A stretch of 64,000 bases of DNA. Origin: Asticcacaulis sp. AC466. Lineage in GTDB: Bacteria > Pseudomonadota > Alphaproteobacteria > Caulobacterales > Caulobacteraceae. The number at the start of each line of letters is the position of its first letter. Positions within the stretch are counted from its first letter, which is position 1. Position numbers and translations under genes: made by a program. The stretch is taken from contig NZ_AWGE01000001.1 of the NCBI RefSeq assembly GCF_000495815.1, positions 558,001 through 622,000 of the forward strand. Reading direction: 5' to 3'. Below the pieces are notes generated by a model. It saw nothing but the letters and a program-made list of their open reading frames with translations, made no database searches and had not been told where the DNA came from. This document shows, piece by piece, positions 34,501 to 42,494 of the stretch.

Positions 34501-34753
34501 ATATGCCGGTCGAATTTGAATCGGACCCGGACATGGAGATCTTGCCCTCGAAATCCAGCTTGTTGTTGCTGTCCACCGTTATCGCCGTACCGCTGGTCAG
34601 GGTAATGGTGCCGTCTGAGGTCACTGTCGTGTCGCCTGCCGTGCTTGTTGACAGGGGCGTGGTGGTGCCGCTTGAGACGGTTGTGTCGGCGAATGCGCTC
34701 CCGCTCATGACGATACCGATGGCCGTGGCGGTGAAAAGGGCGTGTTTGCGCAT
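31550..34753 (-). CDS. Autotransporter (type V secretion) with calcium-loop-like repeats
   Basis: 1067-residue surface protein. Signal peptide about residues 1-22 (ends GSAFA), a Ser/Thr/Gly-rich beta-helical passenger to about residue 780, then a C-terminal autotransporter beta-barrel of about 280 residues ending in Phe (SLRTRFQF). The passenger holds three 9-residue acidic loops, DTTGDGIVD (112-120), DEDGNGLVD (287-295) and DNNGDGTTE (500-508), resembling the DxDxDGxxD calcium loops of dockerins and thrombospondin type 3 repeats. ATG at 34753 was chosen because it opens the signal peptide; the frame extends 27 residues upstream. Probably an adhesin; no protease or lipase motif is visible. 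Confidence 0.88.
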   Translation of the reverse strand: MRKHALFTATAIGIVMSGSAFADTTVSSGTTTPLSTSTAGDTTVTSDGTITLTSGTAITVDSNNKLDFEGKISMSGSDSNSTGILITDVPNRTAGLTLTGAITVTDNYTASDTTGDGIVDAPWAEGTARYGLHSIGASPFKGDIDITNTASFDVEGNQSYGIRFENLVDGAFTYAAPMTLIGDQSTGIALDKGVTGNVYLSGSVNVLGADSSAITLKGPIGGSLIIDGTYTGTGYASTTLLAQTALEALTPSLNLLQSGPLVSIEGNVANGILFSSAITDTVDGNTDEDGNGLVDTTQTTAALTQYGSAPALSLGSSSGDITIGGLTFASTAISPPAVNYGLLIRGSVSAYGVYSGVDTTAIRIGGTGYGVNIANGFGISGTVHASGYGANSTALSLLSGTTTPRLDVTGTVTASTSTATTSTTTNNVTTYSTAGDGTTATALSIASGASLPTVTVGQGAGLYATTTGSTANATAIVDNSNTLTTITNAGKISATITATDNNGDGTTEAITGTATAIDAHTNTVGLTLTQTDPAPNDDTIAAPYIYGNILLGSGEDHISSSGGYIYGNIDFGAGTGSFSLTDKATFLGKLTSAGDIAMNVDSGSSAGLLAGSSAKLSSLHVGGDASLALTLSVDAPTSPILTNSGTAVFDDGAKLYLTLDKLLNTPTAFTVMTGSSISLGTLSGATLEGYIPYLYHADLVLNNNNTVLYANFRVKTQAEAGYSDNQYAAMSPVLAVVAQDSGAQSALLSQTTKTGFDQIYNQYLPDYSGENIITLSLGAAAINRSLSNLTFIPDNNGGQYWLQEYGYSTNRQYGETAGFKSTAFSFAGGREHQVYGNQMVGTYLSLTGSSPRDTFSVGDDIMSSSDLTIGAYWRIKTGGLKAWTHAGAGYTEFDSTRTLVATTVSHTAKAKWNGYSVSAGAGTSYDVRFGKLGITPQALIDYYQLNENSHSETGGGDYFDLDIAKRSGHLLSSTALVNVSYNGAFLKPEIWAGYKQNISADLPETIANFVGGDSFTLNGGHIQGGGPVAGFRISTENPYSYFALEAQYEQMPSYTNTSVSLRTRFQF

Positions 34754-35164
34754 GAAGGGGTTCCGAATTGATGTGCGCGGACCATGAAAAATCACGTAGG
34801 CCCTATTAAGTCGCGCAAACGTCACCGCTGACATCTCACTACAAACTTGAAAGAATTGACCTGTGGTTCGCGAACAAACGGCGGTTCGACAAAATGGTCC
34901 GAAGGCGGAAAATTGGGCTTTTGCTGGGGTGTTTTTTCAGTAACGACAACGCCTTGACAGGGGCAATAACGAGGACTATGGAGCCGCTTGTGCACATAAC
35001 TCGATCTGGCCTCGATCCTGTATGCGGACAATTTCAACGGAACCTCAACCCATGCCCAGCGACAGTAGTCGATCTAATTCGCCGCAACGGACGACCTGTC
35101 TGGCTTAAGGGTTCTTAGGCTTGCCTGAGTTGGCCGATGCGGCCTCAAAATCTCAAGGTGAGCC
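34754..35164. other. Intergenic region with a candidate plus-strand promoter
   Basis: No gene is visible in these 411 bases. TTGACA (34954-34959) and TATGGA (34977-34982) are separated by 17 bases and could drive the ABC operon from about 170 bases upstream, leaving a long leader. I looked for a riboswitch in the leader and recognised none. Confidence 0.4.
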
Positions 35165-36925
35165 ATGGTCTTCTTTTTCGAAGATGCCAAAGGCGCCCGT
35201 CCGCTCGTGCGCATGTTGCGCAGAGGCGGCGGACTGCCATGGGCCGATTTCGCGGCCTTCATCCTTCTGGCCGGACTGACCGTCATGGTCATCCACGGCA
35301 CGGAGCAGATGGATGCGCCGCTGGCGCAATTGCATACAAATCCCGTCACCCTCGATGCGGCGCGGCTGCCGGAATATGCCCTGCGTACGACTCTTCGCAT
35401 GTTCGCGGCGCTGGCCGCTTCATTGGTGTTCACCTTTTCAGTCGCGACGCTGGCGGCCAAGAGCCGCAAGGCCGAGCTGATTATCGTGCCGGCGCTCGAC
35501 ATCCTGCAATCGGTGCCGGTTCTCGGATTCTTGAGCTTCACCGTGACCATGTTCATGGGCTGGTTTCCGTTTAGCCAGCTCGGTGTCGAATGCGCGGCCA
35601 TTTTCGCGATCTTCACCAGCCAGGCGTGGAACATGGCGTTCAGCTTCTACCAAAGCCTGCGCACCCTGCCGGCGGACCTTGATGAAGTGACGCGTCAGTT
35701 CGGGTTTTCACCCTGGCGGCGCTTTGTCCGGCTGGAACTGCCCTATGCCATTCCCGGTCTGATCTGGAACATGATGATGTCGATGTCAGGTGGCTGGTTT
35801 TTTGTCGTGGCCTCCGAAGCCATAACGGTTGGCAATACTACCGTCACCCTGCCGGGCATCGGGTCGTGGCTGTCTTTGGCCATCGCACGTGAAGACTTCA
35901 AAAGTGTTGGGCTCGGCGTGCTGGCCATGGGCGTGGTGATCGTGCTCTACGATCAGCTTGTCTTTCGCCCCATCGTGGCCTGGGCAGACAAGTTCCGTTT
36001 CGAGCAGACGGCGTCTCAGGCCGCGCCGAAATCCTGGGTGCACGACCTCATCCGGCGGACACGGTTTTTGCGTACCGGGGTCGATGTCGTGCTTTGGCCG
36101 TTGCGCAAGCTTGCCGCCCTTGAGTGGTCTAAGCTTCCTTCCGTGCCGCGGGTTCGCGTCACGCTCAGCCCGAGGACGGATCGTGCGCTCGATGCCGTCT
36201 GGATCGGTTTGGTTCTCGTCGCCTGCGGCTTCGCCCTCTGGCAACTGATCGGTTTCATTGCCCGGCACCTGACCTGGAGCGATGTCGTGACGACCTTCGG
36301 TCTTGGGATGGTGACTCTGGTGCGGGTGGTCATTCTGATTGCGCTGGCGACGCTCATCTGGGTGCCGATCGGGGTGTGGATCGGCTTGCGTCCCGCCTGG
36401 TCGCAACGCCTTCAGTCTATCGCCCAGTTTCTCGCTGCCTTTCCGGCCAACGTGCTGTTTCCTTTTGCCGTCATGGCCATTGTGGCCTTCCGGCTGGATC
36501 CGAATATCTGGCTGTCGCCGCTGATGATTTTGGGAACGCAATGGTACATTTTGTTTAACGTCATCGCTGGCGCCAGCGCCATTCCCGGCGACATGAAGGA
36601 GGTTGCTGGTATCTTCGGCATTCGGAACTGGCAATGGTGGCGTCAGATCGTCATACCCGCCATCTTCCCCTACTATGTGACCGGCGCCCTTACGGCATCC
36701 GGCGGATGCTGGAACGCCAGCATCGTCGCCGAGGTCGTGACATGGGGCAACCGCCACCTGGAAGCGGCCGGGCTCGGGGCCTTCATCGCCAATGCCACCA
36801 GCGCGGGCGATTACCCTCGCGTGGCGCTCGGCATCGCCGTGATGAGCCTGTTCGTTATCGCCTTCAACCGCTCCGTCTGGCGTCCGATGTACGCCTTTGC
36901 CGAGCGTCGCCTTCGTATCAATTAG
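35165..36925 (+). CDS. ABC transporter permease with two fused permease domains (NitT/TauT-like)
   Basis: 586-residue inner-membrane permease made of two tandem BPD_transp_1 domains: the first about residues 60-270 (EAA-like loop ADLDEVTRQFGFSPWRRFVR), the second about residues 330-580 (GDMKEVAGIFGIRNWQWWRQ). A fusion of both halves of the membrane pore is typical of one branch of the nitrate/sulfonate/bicarbonate group. ATG follows AAGGTGAG. The ATPase gene follows after 20 bases. No substrate-binding protein is encoded nearby, so the substrate is unknown. Confidence 0.88.
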   Translation: MVFFFEDAKGARPLVRMLRRGGGLPWADFAAFILLAGLTVMVIHGTEQMDAPLAQLHTNPVTLDAARLPEYALRTTLRMFAALAASLVFTFSVATLAAKSRKAELIIVPALDILQSVPVLGFLSFTVTMFMGWFPFSQLGVECAAIFAIFTSQAWNMAFSFYQSLRTLPADLDEVTRQFGFSPWRRFVRLELPYAIPGLIWNMMMSMSGGWFFVVASEAITVGNTTVTLPGIGSWLSLAIAREDFKSVGLGVLAMGVVIVLYDQLVFRPIVAWADKFRFEQTASQAAPKSWVHDLIRRTRFLRTGVDVVLWPLRKLAALEWSKLPSVPRVRVTLSPRTDRALDAVWIGLVLVACGFALWQLIGFIARHLTWSDVVTTFGLGMVTLVRVVILIALATLIWVPIGVWIGLRPAWSQRLQSIAQFLAAFPANVLFPFAVMAIVAFRLDPNIWLSPLMILGTQWYILFNVIAGASAIPGDMKEVAGIFGIRNWQWWRQIVIPAIFPYYVTGALTASGGCWNASIVAEVVTWGNRHLEAAGLGAFIANATSAGDYPRVALGIAVMSLFVIAFNRSVWRPMYAFAERRLRIN

Positions 36926-36945
36926 TCGCGTTGAGGAGCCTCCCA

Positions 36946-38265
36946 ATGGCTACTGTTAAATCTCTTCCCCGTACGAACAGCCCGCTTGTCGAAGTTCGCA
37001 ACGTCCGTCACGTCTACGGTAAGACAGGCGCGGCTAGTCTCCTGGTCCTGGACAATGTCGATCTGACCTTGCAGGACAATGAAATCGTTGGGCTGCTCGG
37101 TCGGTCCGGCTCCGGCAAGTCAACCCTGCTGCGATCCATAGCCGGCCTGATCACGCCGACCGAAGGCACGGTGAGCTTTCCCCCTGTTCCCGATTGCGGA
37201 CCGACGACAGTCAGCATGGTATTCCAGAGCTTTGCCCTGTTCCCCTGGCTGACCGTGCTTGAAAATGTCGAGGTCGGCCTGGAGGCCAAGCGTGTGCCGA
37301 AGGAGGAGCGCCGCAAGCGCGCCCTGGCGGCCATCGACCTGATCGGGCTCGACGGGTTCGAAAGCGCCTATCCGAAGGAATTGTCCGGTGGGATGCGCCA
37401 GCGGGTCGGCCTGGCGCGCGCCCTGGTGGTCGATCCGTCTATCCTGCTGATGGATGAGCCGTTTTCGGCGCTTGATGTTTTGACCGCTGAAACGTTGCGT
37501 ACCGACCTGCTTGACCTGTGGTACGAAGGCCGGATGCCGATCCGTTCCATCCTGATCGTCACCCACAATATCGAAGAAGCGGTCCTGATGTGTGATCGCA
37601 TCCTCGTCTTTTCGAGCAATCCCGGCCATGTCGTGGCGGAGATCAGCGTCACGCTGCCACAGCCGCGCAATCGCCAGTCGGCCGCTTTCCGTGCCTTGGT
37701 GGAGGACATCTATGCCCGCATGACCCAGCGCGCGACGCCGGATCAACCACGTGAAGGGCTGTTCCCGGGCATGGGTATCGGCATGGCTTTGCCGCGCACC
37801 TCGACCAACACCTTGGCCGGGTTGATGGAGGCCATTTCGGCCGATCCTTACAATGGCAAGGCCGACCTGCCGGAATTGGCCAGCGCGCTGCATTACGAAG
37901 CCGACGAACTGTTTCCGATTGCCGAAGTGCTGCAACTCATGCGTTTTGCCGAATTGGAAGGCGGCGATCTGAAGCTGTTGCCGGCCGGAAAACGCTATGT
38001 CGATTCCGATGTCGATCAGCGCAAAACCCTGTTCGCCAAGCATCTGCTCAACTATGTGCCCCTGGCGGCGCATATTCGTCGTGTACTTGACGACCGTCCG
38101 AGCCGCCAAGCGCCGGCCCGGCGCTTCCGGGATGAATTGGAAGACCTGATGTCGGAAGACTATGCCGACAAGACGCTGAAAACCGTTATCCAGTGGGGGC
38201 GATATGCCGAAGCCTTCGCCTATGACGAAAGCGCCGATCAATTCAGCCTGGAAAATCCGGAATAG
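36946..38265 (+). CDS. ABC transporter ATPase with C-terminal AAA-associated domain
   Basis: 439-residue ATPase of the NitT/TauT group. Walker A GRSGSGKST (52-60), signature LSGGMRQRVGLARAL, Walker B ILLMDEPFSALD with Asp170 and Glu171, and the switch His in VTHNIEEA. Residues from about 290 onwards form an extra domain (GKADLPELASALHYEADELF and following) of the AAA_assoc_C type found in ATPases that pair with fused permeases. The frame is open far upstream inside the permease gene, but TTGAGGAGCC before the ATG at 36946 decides the start. Together with the permease it is a complete membrane module without binding protein. Confidence 0.9.
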   Translation: MATVKSLPRTNSPLVEVRNVRHVYGKTGAASLLVLDNVDLTLQDNEIVGLLGRSGSGKSTLLRSIAGLITPTEGTVSFPPVPDCGPTTVSMVFQSFALFPWLTVLENVEVGLEAKRVPKEERRKRALAAIDLIGLDGFESAYPKELSGGMRQRVGLARALVVDPSILLMDEPFSALDVLTAETLRTDLLDLWYEGRMPIRSILIVTHNIEEAVLMCDRILVFSSNPGHVVAEISVTLPQPRNRQSAAFRALVEDIYARMTQRATPDQPREGLFPGMGIGMALPRTSTNTLAGLMEAISADPYNGKADLPELASALHYEADELFPIAEVLQLMRFAELEGGDLKLLPAGKRYVDSDVDQRKTLFAKHLLNYVPLAAHIRRVLDDRPSRQAPARRFRDELEDLMSEDYADKTLKTVIQWGRYAEAFAYDESADQFSLENPE

Positions 38266-38283
38266 GGCGACGGTATAGGGTGA

Positions 38284-39366
38284 TCAGAGCCAGCGCAGCC
38301 GTTTGAAACGCGTATATAGAATGGCGCAACTGGCGAAGATCACCCCCAATACGACAAAATAGCCATACGGGGCTTTCAGTTCCGGCATATACACGAAATT
38401 CATGCCGTAGATGCCGGCAATGGCGGTGGGGACGGCCAGGATTGCCGCCCAGGCCGCCAGTTGCCGGGTAATGACGCCGGTGCGTTGCTGTTCCAGCAGG
38501 TTGCTGAACTCGAAGACGGAGGTCAGCACTTCGCGCAGATCGTCGACCATGGTTTGAACGCGTCGGACGTGGTCGAGTACGTCGTTGAAATAGGGTTTCG
38601 CCTCATCGTCGATACACGGCAGGTTGGCGCGCACCAGCTTGTTGGCGACTTCGCTCATCGGCACCAGTACGCGCTGAAACCGGATGAGTTCACGGCGAAG
38701 GGTAAAGATACGGGTGATCTCGCTGCGGCCAAGGAAATTATCGACCGTGTGCTGCTCCATGGCCAGCACCTCTTCTTCGATCGCCTCGACGATCGGCAGA
38801 TAGCCGTCGACAATGAAATCCAGAATGGCGTGGAGGATGTAGTCGACGCCATGGGTCAGCAATGTCGGAACCGCTTCAAGGTCCTTGCGTAGGGTCGTAT
38901 GCGCGCGGGCCGAACTGTTCCGGACACTGATTATATGGCTGTGACCTAGGAATATGGAGGTTTCACCATAGTCGATCTGCCCGTCTTCGAGGTGAGCCGT
39001 TCGCGCCACAACGAACAGCTGGTCGCCATAGATGTCTACCTTGGGAAGCTGATCGCCGTTCAGGGCATCTTCGATAGCCAGCGGGTGCAGGTCGTAGGTC
39101 GCCTTAAGGACGGCCATTTCGTCTTCGGTCGGGTCGGCGATGCCTATCCAGACAAATTCGGATTTGTCAGCGGCGCAGTCGACCTTTTCGTTGATGGCGA
39201 TTTCGCGGACCCGCTGGCCGTTGCGGTATAGGTAGGCAGCTACGACGGTCATCTGGCCTCGGTCGAAAAAGGGCGACGTCAAGACGGGCGTCGCGTCGAG
39301 GCGTCTTATGCGCCAATTTGCGAGATTGGGCACGCATAATTTGGCCTTGGTGGCGGTATCGGACAT
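38284..39366 (-). CDS. corA: CorA-family magnesium/cobalt channel
   Basis: 360-residue divalent-cation channel. A large cytosolic N-terminal domain and stalk helix are followed by two C-terminal membrane helices, with the selectivity signature YGMNF in GIYGMNFVYMPELKAPYG and a basic C-terminus (RFKRLRWL). Length and layout are normal for bacterial CorA. It is convergent with the ABC ATPase gene, 18 bases apart, and stands alone. Magnesium is the usual substrate; some family members move zinc or cobalt. Confidence 0.92.
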   Translation of the reverse strand: MSDTATKAKLCVPNLANWRIRRLDATPVLTSPFFDRGQMTVVAAYLYRNGQRVREIAINEKVDCAADKSEFVWIGIADPTEDEMAVLKATYDLHPLAIEDALNGDQLPKVDIYGDQLFVVARTAHLEDGQIDYGETSIFLGHSHIISVRNSSARAHTTLRKDLEAVPTLLTHGVDYILHAILDFIVDGYLPIVEAIEEEVLAMEQHTVDNFLGRSEITRIFTLRRELIRFQRVLVPMSEVANKLVRANLPCIDDEAKPYFNDVLDHVRRVQTMVDDLREVLTSVFEFSNLLEQQRTGVITRQLAAWAAILAVPTAIAGIYGMNFVYMPELKAPYGYFVVLGVIFASCAILYTRFKRLRWL

Positions 39367-39573
39367 CTAAATCCTCGCCAAATCGCCGTGCGGCAATAGG
39401 CGCTGATGTTGGCCAAACGCCAAGTCGGTGCTGGCAGCTGTAGCTCCCGGGGAATAGGGAGCGGACAAAGCGCGTTATCTCGTCATTAAGATTAACCGTG
39501 TTACGCGGGATTAATAATTTTTTCAAAGCCGTCAGCGGCAATGCGAAGCCCGGCCAAAGGCATTGGGAATAAC

Positions 39574-40878
39574 ATGGAGGGGTCAGTGTTCAATAAACGT
39601 TCTAAGGTCGATAGCAGTGAGCTAATGGATGTCCTGGGCAATTATTGCGGGGTCGGTCTGTGGGACGCGGTTCTTGTCAATGAAGATGCCCTTCACCCCA
39701 AAAGCCAATGGACGTGGACCAACGAGTTTCGTCGCCTCCTCGGCTATAGAAATGAGACGGACTTTCCAAATGTCTGCCAATCCTGGTCCGATAAGCTACA
39801 CCCCGATGATGTCGCCCCGACGTTTGCCGCCTTTGGCAATGCCCTGAAAAAGACGTCTCAAAAGTCATTATATGACGTGACATACCGGCTGAAGATGGCG
39901 GATGGGAGCTATCGCTGGTTCCGCGCCACGGGTGGCGTTGTTCATAATAGCCAGGGCAAGGCTGTACGGGCCTGCGGTTCCCTCGTCGATATCCACGATT
40001 TCACGCTTGCGGCTGAGGTGGCGGCAAAGCGCGCGGAGGCGCTCACCGCCCTGACTGCCAAGTTCGACAAAGAGATGTCTGCAACGACGCAAACCGTAGC
40101 CGGTGCGGCCACGGAACTCGAAGCCACGGCACGTCTTCTGGCAAATTCGGCGGCTCAGACATCAAACCAGTCCCTGGCGGTATCGGAGGCATCCCAAAAG
40201 GCTGGACACCATGTGTCTTCCGTCGCCGGGTCTGCCGAAGAGCTGGGTGCCTCAGTGTCAGAAATCGGGCGCCAGGTGGAACAGTCGGCGATGATGTCGA
40301 AAAATGCTGTCATGGAAGCAGAGGCGACCGCGAAGATCGTCGCTCAGCTAAGCAGCGTGGCTGGCAGTATCGGCGAGGTCGTAGACCTGATTACCGGCCT
40401 TGCCAGCCAGACCAATCTGCTGGCTCTAAACGCGACGATTGAGGCCGCACGCGCTGGCGAAGCGGGCAGGGGATTTGCGGTTGTCGCTTCAGAGGTCAAG
40501 GCCCTTGCCAACCAGACGGCGAAGGCAACGACCGAGATTTCGACCAAGATTGCTGCGATACAGGCATCGACTGACAGTGCCGTGTCCGCCATTGGCGGTA
40601 TTTCCCAAACGATTCGCCAAATAGACGATGCAGCCTCATCAATAGCTGCGGCTGTCGAACAACAGGGAGCGGCGACGCACAATATCGTCAATTCGGTCTC
40701 CGAAGCGTCCCGCGGCACCACGGAAGTAACATCCAACATCGGTGACGTTTCGCGCGCAGCCGAAGACACCGGTGCGGCCGCAAACCAGGTCTTGTCAGCC
40801 TCCTCCGAGTTATCTCAACAGGCTGAGCGTTTGCGAGCAGATGTGCAGACCTTCTTACAAAATGTCAGGTCTGCATAG
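39574..40878 (+). CDS. Soluble PAS-domain methyl-accepting chemotaxis protein
   Basis: 434-residue cytosolic chemoreceptor with no membrane segment. Residues 20-140 form a PAS fold ([31 protein letters not shown], a PAS-fold-3 style), and residues about 160-430 the signalling domain with the hairpin tip [20 protein letters not shown] and [23 protein letters not shown] at 39574 has GGGA upstream; an in-frame ATG at 39541 would add 11 residues. The PAS domain may bind haem, flavin or a small ligand. It is followed by a region with gene remnants. Confidence 0.88.
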   Translation: MEGSVFNKRSKVDSSELMDVLGNYCGVGLWDAVLVNEDALHPKSQWTWTNEFRRLLGYRNETDFPNVCQSWSDKLHPDDVAPTFAAFGNALKKTSQKSLYDVTYRLKMADGSYRWFRATGGVVHNSQGKAVRACGSLVDIHDFTLAAEVAAKRAEALTALTAKFDKEMSATTQTVAGAATELEATARLLANSAAQTSNQSLAVSEASQKAGHHVSSVAGSAEELGASVSEIGRQVEQSAMMSKNAVMEAEATAKIVAQLSSVAGSIGEVVDLITGLASQTNLLALNATIEAARAGEAGRGFAVVASEVKALANQTAKATTEISTKIAAIQASTDSAVSAIGGISQTIRQIDDAASSIAAAVEQQGAATHNIVNSVSEASRGTTEVTSNIGDVSRAAEDTGAAANQVLSASSELSQQAERLRADVQTFLQNVRSA

Positions 40879-41423
40879 GCTTCGCGACATTTGCAGGCGT
40901 AGACAGATCTTGCCTGTCTGCCCGCAGACGTCTTTTGACAGAGCCCGATGCAAAAAGGCCTGTCTACGGACCTGCATGGCCTCGGCCAGACGAGAGGCAA
41001 TCCGATCCGGGAAGTCTACATCTCGCCCAGAAACCTGATCGCTAACTCCGATACTTCCTTCGTTCGCTCTCGTTGAAGCCAATGGCCCGCGTCTTGAAGA
41101 ACATGGGGGCCTCGCAAGCCAGGAACCAGGTCTGGCATAGCAGCAATAATCTGATCCATTGGGAGCAGTTGGCCCGCCTGTCACGTGGGCTTTCTGCCTG
41201 TAGCGCATCTTGAGTACCTAAACGAAGGTAGATAAATGCCACGGCGAAGTGGCCATGCCGCAAAGAGGTGCCGGCCATTTAATCGGTACGATTTGCGAAT
41301 AAAAGTCAATTTCATCAGTAGTTTATCGAGTCATTATGCTTTGCTTCGATTGCGGCATGTCAATCTTACGTGGCCTCAGCCAGGGTACTTGCAAGATCCA
41401 CCACTTAAAAACATGAGGCTATT
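40879..41423. other. Gene-poor region around the hydrolase remnant
   Basis: Apart from the remnant at 41016-41180, nothing coding is convincing in these 545 bases. A small inverted repeat (AGACAG 40901-40906 with CTGTCT 40914-40919) follows the chemoreceptor stop but lacks a T run. Confidence 0.5.
41016..41180 (-). pseudogene. C-terminal remnant of an alpha/beta hydrolase (epoxide-hydrolase-like)
   Basis: The minus strand encodes 54 residues in one frame that read as the end of a soluble-epoxide-hydrolase-type protein: LLPMDQIIAAMPDLVPGLRG, then VLQDAGHWLQRERTKEV with the catalytic-His block GHWLQRE, ending IRFLGEM and TAG. A TGA at 41183-41181 blocks the frame upstream and no start codon or lid domain is present, so about 250 residues are missing. 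It shows gene decay between the chemoreceptor and hemerythrin genes. Confidence 0.65.
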
Positions 41424-41906
41424 ATGGACATCTACAAGTACCTGAAAAAAGACCACGACAAGGTTGCGGACCTGATGGAACAGGTTATCTCTACCAAGGA
41501 CCTCAGCGAGCGTCAGGCTCTGTTCGAGACCATCAAGCTGGAGCTTTCGCTTCATGCCGATACCGAAGAGAAGACCTTCTACAAGGCCATCGATGACGCG
41601 ACACGCAGCAAGGCGGTCGAGGAAAAGGTCGAGCACGCTAACGAAGAGCACGACGAAATTCGCGAGTATCTCGGCAAGTTGACGAAAACGCCGCTTACTG
41701 ACGAACTCTGGATCGAGACCTTTGGCGAATTCAAGCACTCGGTCGCTCACCACGTCGAAGAGGAAGAGGGCGACATTTTCGAGAAGGCGAAGAAATATCT
41801 CAGCCAGGAAGAGGCCGTACAATTGGCTAAGGATATGGACGCGCTCAAAAAGCAGGCGAAAAAAGAGATGGCAGTCTCAGCGCCAGCACCGCTTCCGGCC
41901 GAATAG
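41424..41906 (+). CDS. Hemerythrin-like HHE-domain protein
   Basis: 160-residue four-helix protein expected to hold a di-iron centre for oxygen, NO or peroxide-related sensing or defence. Metal-ligand blocks are KKDHDKV (His11), LHADTEEKTFY (His and Glu), VEHANEEHDEI and VAHHVEEEEGDIF. A Lys/Ala-rich C-terminal tail ends PAPLPAE. A strong terminator follows directly. The catalase gene 600 bases downstream suggests an oxidative-stress island. Confidence 0.9.
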   Translation: MDIYKYLKKDHDKVADLMEQVISTKDLSERQALFETIKLELSLHADTEEKTFYKAIDDATRSKAVEEKVEHANEEHDEIREYLGKLTKTPLTDELWIETFGEFKHSVAHHVEEEEGDIFEKAKKYLSQEEAVQLAKDMDALKKQAKKEMAVSAPAPLPAE

Positions 41907-41915
41907 AGGTCGGAT

Positions 41916-41959
41916 AACACAAAAAAGCCGGCACAGTGATGTGACGGCTTTTTTGTGTT
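41916..41959. terminator. Strong bidirectional intrinsic terminator
   Basis: AACACAAAAAAGCCG (41916-41930) is perfectly complementary to CGGCTTTTTTGTGTT (41945-41959) over 15 bases with a 14-base loop. T runs exist in both directions. It ends the hemerythrin transcript. Confidence 0.88.
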
Positions 41960-42044
41960 CATACCGGCGGCGCAATGTATGCGCCGAACAGATAACCCGC
42001 ACTTCGAGCGGCACATGTTCTATATGTCTGCGAAGGAGATAGCG

Positions 42045-42200
42045 GTGACGATCAGCCTGATTGCGCGGCCTGATCATCCGGGTTTTACGTCGGAGACGAT
42101 GGCGGTCAAAAGGGATTTCAGTGAGGTTTTGCCGATCCTGGAAACCTTTAAACTTGGCGACCTCACGGTCGAAGCCACGCCGGGGCGCGACGCCCTATAG
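42045..42200 (+). CDS. Small unidentified reading frame, possibly a broken gene
   Basis: 51 codons from a GTG preceded by AAGGAG at 7 bases spacing. The product begins VTISLIARPDHPGFTSETMA and ends ATPGRDAL. After the stop, coding-like but frame-broken sequence runs on towards the catalase gene, for example [16 protein letters not shown] followed by [17 protein letters not shown] and a stop at 42459. Either a real small protein or the start of a decayed gene; no family is recognised. Confidence 0.35.
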   Translation: MTISLIARPDHPGFTSETMAVKRDFSEVLPILETFKLGDLTVEATPGRDAL

Positions 42201-42494
42201 ATTGTCGTGCGTCGTCCGGGGGCGGGGTGCCATCGCCCTGCGTACCAAGGGGAGGCGTCGGTATACGTAATGCGAAGGTGCTGACGAACTGGCGCGGCTT
42301 CTTACGGCATCCTTACGACGAAAAGGGTGAACGCCATATCTCGCTTATGCCGCTGGCCGCATCAATACCCCGCCGCGGGAGTTGTCGGGGCACCATCGTT
42401 ACAGCCGAGAGCACATCAAGATGTCCGCCACCGAAGTGACCGGCATCCAAGGCGCCTGACCCATTCTCTTTTCATCCAAAGCCACGAGGCCCAA
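42201..42494. pseudogene. Possible decayed coding sequence before the catalase gene
   Basis: The plus strand keeps amino-acid stretches that look coding but in different frames, interrupted by stops: [19 protein letters not shown] (about 42297-42353) and a frame ending [21 protein letters not shown] with TGA at 42457-42459. No intact gene can be drawn. The immediate catalase leader (42460-42494) carries GAGG before the ATG. Confidence 0.3.

Noticed and set aside
34866-34910. GGTTCG-type motif suggesting a tRNA T-loop
   Set aside because: No acceptor stem or cloverleaf can be built around it.
34754-35164. Possible riboswitch before the ABC importer
   Set aside because: The leader is long enough, but I could not match any known aptamer core, so none is claimed.
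36634-36945. N-terminal extension of the ABC ATPase gene into the permease gene
   Set aside because: The ATG at 36946 has its own TTGAGGAGCC site and begins a normal ATPase N-terminus.
40901-40919. Terminator after the soluble chemoreceptor
   Set aside because: Only a 6-bp stem and no T run.
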